Shown one piece after another: positions 57,661 through 64,000 of a DNA stretch of 64,000 nucleotides. Position 1 is the first letter of the stretch; every line of letters begins with the position of its first letter. Position numbers and translations under genes: made by a program. The stretch comes from Escherichia sp. E1V33. Its GTDB lineage: Bacteria; Pseudomonadota; Gammaproteobacteria; Enterobacterales; Enterobacteriaceae. A model generated the notes under the pieces. That model made no database searches. It was not told where the DNA came from and saw only the letters and a program-made list of their open reading frames with translations. The stretch is taken from positions 124,001 through 188,000 of the forward strand of contig NZ_RHJI01000004.1 in the NCBI RefSeq assembly GCF_004211955.1. The letters run 5' to 3'.

Positions 57661-57861
57661 TTAGCTATAGCCAAATACAACGGCAGGTTTACTTTTTAAC
57701 TGGCTGATAATCTCAGCTTTCAGGCCATCCTTAAACTCTTTGCAGCACTCCCACTCAGGGTCAACGCGAAGTATTGCACCATCGCGGGTTTTAATTTCAA
57801 AACCGTCTTCCATATTCGGAATCATGGCTCCTAAAACAATTCTTAATTCATCACGTGACAT
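57661..57861 (-). CDS. Small early phage protein, unknown
   Basis: 66 residues from the ATG at 57861 (MSRDELRIVLGAMIPNMED), preceded by AAGGGATTAAGC; the frame is open ten codons upstream without a ribosome site. Contains WECCKEFKDGL with paired cysteines. It overlaps fil by 11 nt. Confidence 0.8.
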   Translation of the reverse strand: MSRDELRIVLGAMIPNMEDGFEIKTRDGAILRVDPEWECCKEFKDGLKAEIISQLKSKPAVVFGYS

Positions 57862-58075
57862 GCTTAATCCCTTTAATAATAAAGTGGACAATACGAATAA
57901 TTAAAAAGCCTGACGACTTCGACTGCTTAGATTTCAGCCCTTTTAATAATTCGGACTGAGAGCGGCACGGGTGCCAGCGCTTACCATCTTTACCTGCGAT
58001 CCAGCCGTGACCGTAATGCATACCTGGACTTTGCTTAACGAGCAGAGATGCGAATGAGGGTTTATTTTTCAGCAT
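57851..58075 (-). CDS. fil: Phage filamentation protein Fil
   Basis: 74 residues from the ATG at 58075 (MLKNKPSFASLLVKQSPGMHYGHGW), with GAGGTGTTT upstream. Matches 186 Fil by memory (VKQSPGMHYGHGWIAGKDG, KRWHPCRSQSELLKGLK). Fil blocks E. coli division when expressed, aiding the switch to lytic growth. Confidence 0.88.
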   Translation of the reverse strand: MLKNKPSFASLLVKQSPGMHYGHGWIAGKDGKRWHPCRSQSELLKGLKSKQSKSSGFLIIRIVHFIIKGIKHVT

Positions 58076-58082
58076 AAACACC

Positions 58083-58592
58083 TCATACCAAACCAAATGT
58101 TGCGCCGATGCCGGTCATGGTATCAACCACGCTCGACATTGCCGGGTTAGCCTGTAGACGCGCCTGTAACGCCAGCGCCGACAGAGACAACATGCGGATG
58201 CCTGCATTAACACTCTCAACCATGTTGTGTTTGCGGTCAGAGGTCATACGTTCATTTGATACCGCACCGCTCGCCAGTTCGCCGAGTTCACTCATTGCGC
58301 GCATCACATAAGACTGCAATTTCTCTTTAGCCAGCTCATTAACTGGCACGCATGGCAGACAATGTATCTGCGCCAGAAAGCCATCAACGAGGGTTGAGTC
58401 TTCGGTCAGGTCAGTCAGCAGCCACAATTCAGGCGGTGTGAATTGGTGAGGCTGTTCCGGGTTGAGCTTATTACGTAACGTTTGAACGTTCATACCCGCA
58501 CGCTCGGCCAGCTTCGCCATGTTGTGACGCTGCGCAAAAGCCCGGCACGCTTCGTCATAGTGAGGATGTTTAGAAATCTGAAAATCAAACAT
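58083..58592 (-). CDS. cII: Lysogeny-establishment regulator CII (186-type)
   Basis: 169 residues from the ATG at 58592 (MFDFQISKHPHYDEACRAFA), with GAGGG upstream. Nearly identical in its first 90 residues to 186 CII as I remember it (RHNMAKLAERAGMNVQTLRNKLNP helix-turn-helix). In 186 it activates pE to produce CI and is unstable. Confidence 0.92.
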   Translation of the reverse strand: MFDFQISKHPHYDEACRAFAQRHNMAKLAERAGMNVQTLRNKLNPEQPHQFTPPELWLLTDLTEDSTLVDGFLAQIHCLPCVPVNELAKEKLQSYVMRAMSELGELASGAVSNERMTSDRKHNMVESVNAGIRMLSLSALALQARLQANPAMSSVVDTMTGIGATFGLV

Positions 58593-58624
58593 GGTTAAAT
58601 TCCCTCTAACTTGCATAATCAAAT

Positions 58625-58996
58625 TCAGTTAAGAGCGATGCGGTGATCGATGTAGCGACAATCAATCGCTTGCTGGGTTAGTTTGTCGCGCCATGCTTTC
58701 ACGTTTACGAGGGTGCGGCTTCGTTTTCCAGCCTCTTCCTTGTTGGAAAAGTCTTTTGTTGGAGCTTTGAGGAGGATTCCCTCATCAAGCCATTGCCAGA
58801 CCAGACGCTCGCTTACACCGCGAGTGGCGGCAAAGTCTTTCACTGTCATTGTGTCTGACATAGCGGAGCGGATCATTGTCTGCAGAGCTGGCAGCATAGC
58901 GGTAACGATGGCATCAAACTGAGCCGGATCTAACAGCACAGTTTGATTTTGTGAGTTTTGCGAATCATGTGTCGAGATTGATTTTGCATCTGACAT
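58625..58996 (-). CDS. Cox/Apl-like excisionase and regulator
   Basis: 123 residues. The C-terminal part (MTVKDFAATRGVSERLVWQWLDEGILLKAPTKD) is the winged-helix of the P2 Cox/186 Apl group, which represses lysogenic transcription and assists excision. It has an N-terminal extension of about 40 residues beyond the 87-91 of Apl/Cox as I recall, rich in Ser/Gln. First gene of the rightmost leftward early operon. Confidence 0.86.
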   Translation of the reverse strand: MSDAKSISTHDSQNSQNQTVLLDPAQFDAIVTAMLPALQTMIRSAMSDTMTVKDFAATRGVSERLVWQWLDEGILLKAPTKDFSNKEEAGKRSRTLVNVKAWRDKLTQQAIDCRYIDHRIALN

Positions 58997-59109
58997 ATCG
59001 CATTATCTCCTGTTGTTTGAAATGTGGTGCAGTGGTGTGCATCTTGGTCGATGAATGCCACTTTAGATCGAAAATGAGTTCGTGTAAATCGATTTTGAGT
59101 GATTGATAA
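58997..59109. promoter_or_regulatory. Lysis-lysogeny switch with phased TCGA motifs
   Basis: Divergent region between cox/apl and cI. TCGATGAATG (59048), TCGAAAATGAG (59068) and TCGATTTTGAG (59089) lie 20 and 21 bp apart, the last two sharing ATCGA-x3-TGAGT as a 13-bp direct repeat. They are good candidates for CI operator sites; a GTGGTGCAGTGGTGTGC repeat at 59026-59042 could be Cox/Apl sites. Confidence 0.6.
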
Positions 59110-59952
59110 ATGAATGATGAAGATTTGAATACGCAAGATGTGATTGAGCGGATAAGTTCGGCCTATGGTGTCAGCACGCAAAAGGCTTTGGCTGAGGTGC
59201 TTGGCGTCCCGTCAAATAGTGTCAGTACGTGGGTTCAGCGGAATAGCTTTCCCGGAAAAGCGATAATTCAGTGCTCATTAGATACTGGTGCCGATCTAAA
59301 TTGGTTGCTGACTGGAACAATCTCCAGTTTGAATTTGCAAGATGCACCGGCGTTGAAAGGGAAGTTACTTTATGACGAGATTTTAACGAGCGGTGGAAAA
59401 CCTGTATTGAGGCGTATCCTTGATGCGTATGGTTTTACAATGCAAAAAGAGCTTGGTGATTTGCTTGATATTTCCTCTGGTACTATCAGTACCTGGATCA
59501 GGAGAGATTTCTTCCCCGGTGATGTTGTTGTTACGTGCGCCCTTGATACTGGCGTATCGCTGGAGTGGTTAGCTACCGGCAAGGGGAAAATGAGACAAAG
59601 CAAAGAGGTCTGCTATCCCGACGTTCTGACAATAAAAAAATCTCGCCTTGAGTCTGGTGAGCTCAAAGATGCAGGAAGTTGGCAACCTGACCCTTCAATG
59701 ATTCCGTCTAACTCTGAGGAGTTGATTTTTGTTGACGGTGCTGGTGCTTCCTGGCTTGTCGACTGTTCTGCTTCGAATATAGGTAATGGCCGCTGGTTAA
59801 TTGATATCGATGGCGCTTTTGATGTTTTTGATGTAGTTCGACTACCCGGCGGAAAAGTCAGGCTATCAAATAAATCTGCTGAGTTTGAATGTAATATTTC
59901 AGACATTACCCCTTTTGGTGCTGTAATTTTTACTTTGGAAAAACATATATAA
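59110..59952 (+). CDS. cI: CI-type repressor with duplicated DNA-binding domain
   Basis: 280 residues against 192 for 186 CI by memory. Two helix-turn-helix domains of 59 residues, 11-69 (VIERISSAYG...WLLTG) and 99-157 (VLRRILDAYG...WLATG), align without gaps with 28 identities. The C-terminal domain (about 205-275; DGRWLIDIDGAFDVF-like, LPGGKVRLSN, EFECNISDI) matches the 186 CI oligomerisation domain. No RecA-type autocleavage site is evident, consistent with antirepressor-based induction. First gene of the lysogeny operon with two secreted proteins and int. Confidence 0.9.
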   Translation: MNDEDLNTQDVIERISSAYGVSTQKALAEVLGVPSNSVSTWVQRNSFPGKAIIQCSLDTGADLNWLLTGTISSLNLQDAPALKGKLLYDEILTSGGKPVLRRILDAYGFTMQKELGDLLDISSGTISTWIRRDFFPGDVVVTCALDTGVSLEWLATGKGKMRQSKEVCYPDVLTIKKSRLESGELKDAGSWQPDPSMIPSNSEELIFVDGAGASWLVDCSASNIGNGRWLIDIDGAFDVFDVVRLPGGKVRLSNKSAEFECNISDITPFGAVIFTLEKHI

Positions 59953-59960
59953 GGGAACTT

Positions 59961-60365
59961 ATGAAACGTTCAATTTTTGCTCTTGTGTTACTCACTTCTT
60001 TTGCTGTACATGCTCAGCCATCCAATTTGTCTGTGCTTAAAAAGTCGTTGAATGATATGCAGCCTTTATCGATAAAAGATAGTAAGGGTGTGATTACTGT
60101 TGTTCTGGATACGCCAACGGTCACACCTGAAATTTATGATACTGCTGTATATGGTGTTTGCTATCCAGTATGGCTACATAAAGAAAATACGGCATACCTA
60201 AAAACTACTAAAGCGGTTCAAATCCTCAATAAATTTAGTTTCATGGGGTATACGCTTGAGAATCCGAGAGCTACTTGCGATAAAGCTGGTCAAGAGCAAC
60301 CGGAACAATCCAAAGTGACTATTAGCTCTAATACCCACTTAGCCACGACAAAGAACATTCAGTAA
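59961..60365 (+). CDS. Secreted protein in the lysogeny operon, unknown
   Basis: 134 residues with a signal peptide (MKRSIFALVLLTSFAVHAQ, cleavage after AHA). The mature part has two Cys (YGVCYPVWL, PRATCDKAG) likely to form a disulfide. Eight bp after cI with AAGGGAACTT. Absent from 186 as I recall; probably a lysogenic-conversion gene acting in the periplasm or outside. Confidence 0.75.
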   Translation: MKRSIFALVLLTSFAVHAQPSNLSVLKKSLNDMQPLSIKDSKGVITVVLDTPTVTPEIYDTAVYGVCYPVWLHKENTAYLKTTKAVQILNKFSFMGYTLENPRATCDKAGQEQPEQSKVTISSNTHLATTKNIQ

Positions 60366-60370
60366 AAATA

Positions 60371-60748
60371 TTAGCCTCGGTAAGGGAATTTATGAAGCGT
60401 AAACTTATTTTAACTCTACTTTTTACTCTTTCATTTAGTGTCGCTGCTGCAGAGAAGAGCAAAGAGATAGACGGGGCTGCATATGGCGACCAGTGGCCTC
60501 TAACCTTTGAAAAGGCAAAAGTAGCGTGTGTTAACCGTGCTTATGCTTTTGTGTATGACATCAAAACTGATGATAGATATCCACTGAATGGTATGGCAGT
60601 AGATGCTGTTAAATCAGGAAAGATGGAAGGATCTAATTTAGATGACGTATGGAAAGATGACCCTGAGATTGACGGTGTTAAAATTTCAATTTCACCGTTG
60701 ATTGATGCTGCTACAGCCCTTTGTAATTAACTCTCTTTTAGCCTCGGT
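60371..60748. repeat. 11-bp direct repeats bracketing the DUF2511-like gene
   Basis: TTAGCCTCGGT occurs at 60371-60381 and again at 60738-60748, just before the gene at 60392 and just before int. This suggests the 367-bp unit was inserted as a cassette by duplication or recombination. Confidence 0.6.
60392..60730 (+). CDS. Secreted DUF2511/YebY-like protein in the lysogeny operon
   Basis: 112 residues with a signal peptide (MKRKLILTLLFTLSFSVAAA). The mature domain resembles the YebY/DUF2511 family: YGDQWPLTFEKAKVACVN, YPLNGMAVDAVKSGK and a final ATALCN, with two conserved Cys. Family members are periplasmic, with links to copper. AAGGGAATTT precedes the ATG; bracketed by the 11-bp repeats. 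Confidence 0.78.
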   Translation: MKRKLILTLLFTLSFSVAAAEKSKEIDGAAYGDQWPLTFEKAKVACVNRAYAFVYDIKTDDRYPLNGMAVDAVKSGKMEGSNLDDVWKDDPEIDGVKISISPLIDAATALCN

Positions 60749-60754
60749 GTCGCA

Positions 60755-61804
60755 ATGACTGTAAGTAAACAAAAAAGTGGCAAATGGTTATGTGAGCTCT
60801 ATCCAAATGGTCGAGAAGGGCGGCGTATCCGTCGGCAATTCAATACCAAAGGTGAGGCCGAGGCATTCGAGTCATTTACAAAAAACGAAAGCGATGAAAA
60901 GCCGTGGCTCGGTAAGAAAGAAGACCGCAGGCGCTTAAGTGAGATTATCCAGCTTTGGCATAATTTGCACGGGCAGGCGTTAGTCGCCAGTAAGTCACGG
61001 CTGGCAAAACTTCAAATCGTGTGTAACGGTTTGGGTGACCCGATTGCATCCCGACTTACGGCTAAAGACTGGGCGCATTACCGTGATCGCCGTCTGCGTG
61101 GCGAGATAGATAATGGATACCATAAAGACCCGGCGAAATGGGTCGCTAAGCCGATAACCGTCAATCGTGAGCAGCAGTATCTTGAAGCGGTGTTTAATGA
61201 GCTAAAACGTTTAGGGGAGTGGAGCTTACCTAATCCGCTAGATGGGATCCGGGTGTTCAAAGAAGCTGAGAAGGAAATGTCCTGGCTAACTTTGTCTCAG
61301 CTCCCGGAGCTGTTCCGAGCCTGTGAACAATATGGCAAAGAAAATCTTACTATGATTGTTAAGGTGTGCCTGGCTACCGGTGCACGATGGGGAGAAGCTG
61401 AGAGACTTACACGTCCCCAACTTTCCCCCTGCAAGCTGACTTTCACCAAAACCAAAGGTAAGAAGAATCGCACGGTTCCGATTCCTAAATGGCTGTATGA
61501 CGAGTTGTCCGAACGTCAGGGTAGAATGTTCAAGCCCTGCTATCAGGACTTTAAGAAGATGCTCAAACTTACAAACATTGAATTGACTGAAGGGCAGAAA
61601 ACGCACGTTTTACGTCACACCTTTGGTGCGCATTTTATGATGAATGGCGGCAATATCCTTGTACTCCAGAAGATACTCGGTCACGCAAATATTCGTGAAA
61701 CAATGAAGTATGCGCACTTTGCTCCTGACCATCTTGAACAAGCTGTCACCTTGAATCCGTTGTCACTGTGTATTGGCGACAACGTGGCGGCAGAGGTTGC
61801 GTAA
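60755..61804 (+). CDS. int: Tyrosine integrase
   Basis: 349-residue phage integrase. Core-binding domain (about 55-165) and catalytic domain with R (ATGARWGEAERL), HxxR (HVLRHTFGAHF), GHANIRETMKYAHF (His and nucleophile Tyr). It reads toward attR and recombines at the rplS 3' end. Its last ten codons contain the P-arm repeat. Confidence 0.96.
   Translation: MTVSKQKSGKWLCELYPNGREGRRIRRQFNTKGEAEAFESFTKNESDEKPWLGKKEDRRRLSEIIQLWHNLHGQALVASKSRLAKLQIVCNGLGDPIASRLTAKDWAHYRDRRLRGEIDNGYHKDPAKWVAKPITVNREQQYLEAVFNELKRLGEWSLPNPLDGIRVFKEAEKEMSWLTLSQLPELFRACEQYGKENLTMIVKVCLATGARWGEAERLTRPQLSPCKLTFTKTKGKKNRTVPIPKWLYDELSERQGRMFKPCYQDFKKMLKLTNIELTEGQKTHVLRHTFGAHFMMNGGNILVLQKILGHANIRETMKYAHFAPDHLEQAVTLNPLSLCIGDNVAAEVA
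61774..61795. promoter_or_regulatory. Candidate integrase arm sites (P arm)
   Basis: TGGCGACA and TGGCGGCAGAG 11 bp apart, matching the pair at 30127-30148 in the same orientation. Lies about 90 bp before the right core, inside the int 3' end. Confidence 0.6.
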
Positions 61805-61885
61805 CGCTGCAATTCACTGCATTAAAAATTGCATTAACTAATTGTTTTATATGGTAAGTGTTTGTTTGTTATGGGGTGTTAATAG

Positions 61886-61898
61886 GAGCGTCTTAACT
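61886..61898. repeat. Right attachment core (13 bp)
   Basis: GAGCGTCTTAACT, the displaced original end of rplS, followed in frame by TAA. Second copy of the att core. Confidence 0.9.
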
Positions 61899-61930
61899 AA
61901 GATTTCGCTTAAGCGACATCCTGTTAAGAA

Positions 61931-61959
61931 GGGCTGGCCGATTGGCTGGCCCTTTTTTT
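61931..61959 (+). terminator. Original rplS operon terminator, now downstream of int
   Basis: GGGCTGGCC-GATT-GGCTGGCCC (two G-T pairs that favour the plus-strand RNA) then TTTTTTT. It probably now ends the cI-int transcript. Confidence 0.85.
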
Positions 61960-61976
61960 ATCTATCAAAATTGCGT

Positions 61977-62459
61977 TTACGGTGTACTAATCACCACAGC
62001 GACGCGACGGTTCTCGGCGCGACCCTGTGCGGTCTTGTTACTGGCGATGGGGTATTTTTTCCCTAAGCCCTGAGTGGTGAGATTGCTGCGAGGAATTTGT
62101 CCACCTTCTGCCCACGCATCGGCGACGACATTTGCCCGCTTCAGCGATAAAGCTTCGTTGTAACTGTCTTCGCCGTAATTGTCGGTATGTCCATCCATTC
62201 GGGCATGGGTTAAGCCTGTGGAGGTCAGTTTTGCGGCCATGGTCTGGATCTGTTGCTGACTTTCCGGGAGCAGTTTGTAGTCATTTTTAGCAAACAGAAT
62301 GGTATCAGATAAGCCCAGCGACCAGTCGCCAGCGGATTCAGTAAAACCATAAGACTGCATAGCGGCGATTTGTTCTGGAGTAAACTTCCCTTGTGGTGAC
62401 TGGCAGCCAGTCAGTATCAGTGAAGAGAACACCAGGGGGACTATAAGTTGCTTTATCAT
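61977..62459 (-). CDS. yfiB: Outer-membrane lipoprotein YfiB
   Basis: 160 residues with lipobox LTGC (Cys19) and a C-terminal OmpA-like peptidoglycan-binding domain (about 45-155; HARMDGHTDNYGEDSYNEALSLKRANVVADAW). Sequesters YfiR and relieves its inhibition of DgcN. Last gene of yfiRNB. Confidence 0.96.
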   Translation of the reverse strand: MIKQLIVPLVFSSLILTGCQSPQGKFTPEQIAAMQSYGFTESAGDWSLGLSDTILFAKNDYKLLPESQQQIQTMAAKLTSTGLTHARMDGHTDNYGEDSYNEALSLKRANVVADAWAEGGQIPRSNLTTQGLGKKYPIASNKTAQGRAENRRVAVVISTP

Positions 62460-62474
62460 GTAGATATTTCCTTG

Positions 62475-63698
62475 TTATTTCACCAGCTTTTTGGCGCGCT
62501 GGTGTTTGGCCTGATACATATTATGGTCGGCCAGCTCTTGTAATTTTTCGGCGGAGGCGTGCTCAATGGTCATAGCGTAACCAATGCTTAATGTCATCGT
62601 GGTTTGATGGCCATTATTAAGATCGAATGGGCGATTAAAAATTTGCGTTAGTGCCGTACAAATTCGCTGCACTTCAGATTCCGACTGCACGCCATAGAGG
62701 ACCATAGCGAATTCATCGCCGCCTATGCGGTATGCCTGATGTCGCAGCCCGCCAAACGCAGCTAATCGTTTTGCCACTTCAATCAAGACCTGATCTCCCG
62801 TCGCATGACCCCAGGTATCATTGATATATTTGAAATTATCGCCATCAAGAAACAGTAATGCCGACGTTTTTCGGGCGTCAGAACTGTTCATCAACGTGTT
62901 GATGCCGCTACGAAACGCTGCACGGTTAGCCAGCCCGGTTAATGGGTCATGTAGCGCGGTACGTAGAAGCTGCGCATTCTTGGCCTGCAAACGAAGTTGC
63001 CACTCTTCCATTTCATCCAGCAGACTGTTGAAGTCGAGAGCGAAGCGGTGAAACTCTGCGATACGTTCTTCCGAAACTCGTCGGGAAAAATTGCGGTTGG
63101 AACGCACATCATGTACGACATCGGTGATGTTTTTTAACGCTTCAACCAGACCATTGTGCAAATGGCGGGTGAGGGTAATTGCGATGCCTGATGCCAGCAG
63201 AATGCATGCGGTCAGGACAGCGAGCGAAAACCAGATAAAATGGCTAATTGAGCTGTCGCGTGCGGTTAACTGCACTTCGCCAATGGTTTCACCATTATGG
63301 CGAATCGGCTGAATTACGGGGGCAGGAAAGAGCCAGCGGCTAATGAAATTACTGAAGGTATCTCCTGGTTCTCTGGCAGTGTAGTGCCAGGAAGCAATAA
63401 TGTTTTGCTGATTATCACGCACTTCAGCGGTTGAAAATTGGCCTTGCTGACCTAGTGCGGCCAGAGTTTCTGTCGCTGCGGGACCATCGGCAAAAACGAC
63501 CGCAGCTTCCAGGCTGTAAGTCATTGTTGCAGCGGTTAGCGCCAGGTTTTTTTGCGCGTATTGTTTCAGGGTTAGCACTGACGTCACGGAAAGCAGCAAC
63601 CAGATCAGCGTCATAGTGATAAATATGCTGGTCATGCTGATGTTGCGTAATGCTCTTTTAAACGTGGGGCGCTTATGAAGAGAATTATCGTTATCCAT
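62475..63698 (-). CDS. dgcN: Diguanylate cyclase DgcN (YfiN)
   Basis: 407 residues: inner-membrane helix (about 23-45), periplasmic PAS-like domain, second helix (about 155-180), HAMP, and GGDEF domain with an intact active site [11 protein letters not shown]. Makes c-di-GMP and also arrests division under envelope stress. Overlaps yfiR by 8 nt. Confidence 0.97.
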   Translation of the reverse strand: MDNDNSLHKRPTFKRALRNISMTSIFITMTLIWLLLSVTSVLTLKQYAQKNLALTAATMTYSLEAAVVFADGPAATETLAALGQQGQFSTAEVRDNQQNIIASWHYTAREPGDTFSNFISRWLFPAPVIQPIRHNGETIGEVQLTARDSSISHFIWFSLAVLTACILLASGIAITLTRHLHNGLVEALKNITDVVHDVRSNRNFSRRVSEERIAEFHRFALDFNSLLDEMEEWQLRLQAKNAQLLRTALHDPLTGLANRAAFRSGINTLMNSSDARKTSALLFLDGDNFKYINDTWGHATGDQVLIEVAKRLAAFGGLRHQAYRIGGDEFAMVLYGVQSESEVQRICTALTQIFNRPFDLNNGHQTTMTLSIGYAMTIEHASAEKLQELADHNMYQAKHQRAKKLVK

Positions 63699-64000
63699 CT
63701 TTTTTCTTCCGTGCGAGCATTAAGACATCCGGGTTGACCTTAACACCACTCCGCGATAAGGCATCCAGGTTTACGGCAAACCTAACGTTATTATTGTTGA
63801 TGACCAGACAAAATGCGCTGCCAATAATGCACTCGGTATTTTGTTCGGCAATTAATAATAACGCCTTAGACGGATATTGTTCGATTAATTCTGTCTGGAA
63901 TGTCGGTGACTCGCTGCCAAAATAAAAACCATTGCAGCCTGAAATCATCGCCTCTTGTTTGTTGTTAACGATGACAGGTAGATAAGGCAAAGGCGTCGCG
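63691..64000 (-). CDS. yfiR: Periplasmic DgcN inhibitor YfiR (N-terminus cut by window)
   Basis: The C-terminal part of YfiR, about 102 codons ([21 protein letters not shown]... ending LARKKKDG); the family is 172 residues. Conserved Cys pair in [10 protein letters not shown] and ECIIGSAFC. Represses DgcN from the periplasm. First gene of yfiRNB; its start and signal peptide lie beyond the window. Confidence 0.96.
   Translation of the reverse strand, partial: ATPLPYLPVIVNNKQEAMISGCNGFYFGSESPTFQTELIEQYPSKALLLIAEQNTECIIGSAFCLVINNNNVRFAVNLDALSRSGVKVNPDVLMLARKKKDG

Overview
The window is chromosomal DNA of Escherichia coli or a very close Escherichia. The proteins and gene order match what I remember of the K-12 nrdF-to-yfiR segment, with only scattered substitutions. 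It carries a complete prophage related to coliphages 186 and P2, inserted in the 3' end of rplS. All family and strain comparisons are from memory and hand alignment; no search was run.

Host, left part (1-18.6 kb): the nrdHIEF ribonucleotide reductase operon (nrdF cut by the window start) lies behind two phased NrdR-like boxes. A MocR-type regulator and a divergent AhpD-like carboxymuconolactone decarboxylase follow, a pair I do not recall from K-12. Then come ygaM, ygaC, alaE, stpA, the ygaVP sulfur/repressor pair, yqaE and kbp. The stationary-phase glutarate/GABA catabolic operon (glaH-lhgO-gabD-gabT-gabP-csiR) reads leftward and has a three-unit BIME between gabT and gabP. The tmRNA gene ssrA is intact; no phage integrase lies beside it.

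Host, right part (18.8-30.0 kb): smpB, ratA-ratB, bamE, LexA-controlled recN, nadK, grpE with a sigma-32 promoter, corB, ypjD, ffh, and the rpsP-rimM-trmD-rplS operon. After the prophage the host resumes with yfiB, dgcN (yfiN) and yfiR; yfiR is cut by the window end.

Prophage (30,035-61,898, about 31.85 kb): a 13-bp repeat of the last codons of rplS marks both ends. The phage re-creates the rplS C-terminus and carries a replacement terminator, while the apparent original rplS terminator now sits beyond int. From the left end the order is ogr; tail genes D, U, T, E/E', FII, FI; tail fibre assembly and short fibre H; baseplate I, J, W, V; an A/T-rich membrane-protein gene; S, R, lysC, lysB, K, Y, X, L, M, N, O; divergent P and Q; an A/T-rich zinc-peptidase-like gene; a cos site; a small accessory region with an SOS-controlled DinI/Tum-like gene; replication gene A; early genes including Fil, CII and a Cox/Apl-like regulator; and a rightward lysogeny operon of CI, two secreted proteins and int. 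The late set (capsid, terminase, tail, lysis) looks complete, and no essential gene is visibly broken, so an inducible prophage is plausible.

The most unusual points are: a CI repressor whose N-terminal DNA-binding domain is duplicated (28 of 59 positions identical), facing an intergenic region with TCGA motifs about 21 bp apart; two related hairpin elements with compensatory base changes near cos; a HELVH protein beside cos; a two-helix membrane protein between S and V; two secreted proteins coexpressed with CI; and a forward gene overlapping the 3' end of an early gene.
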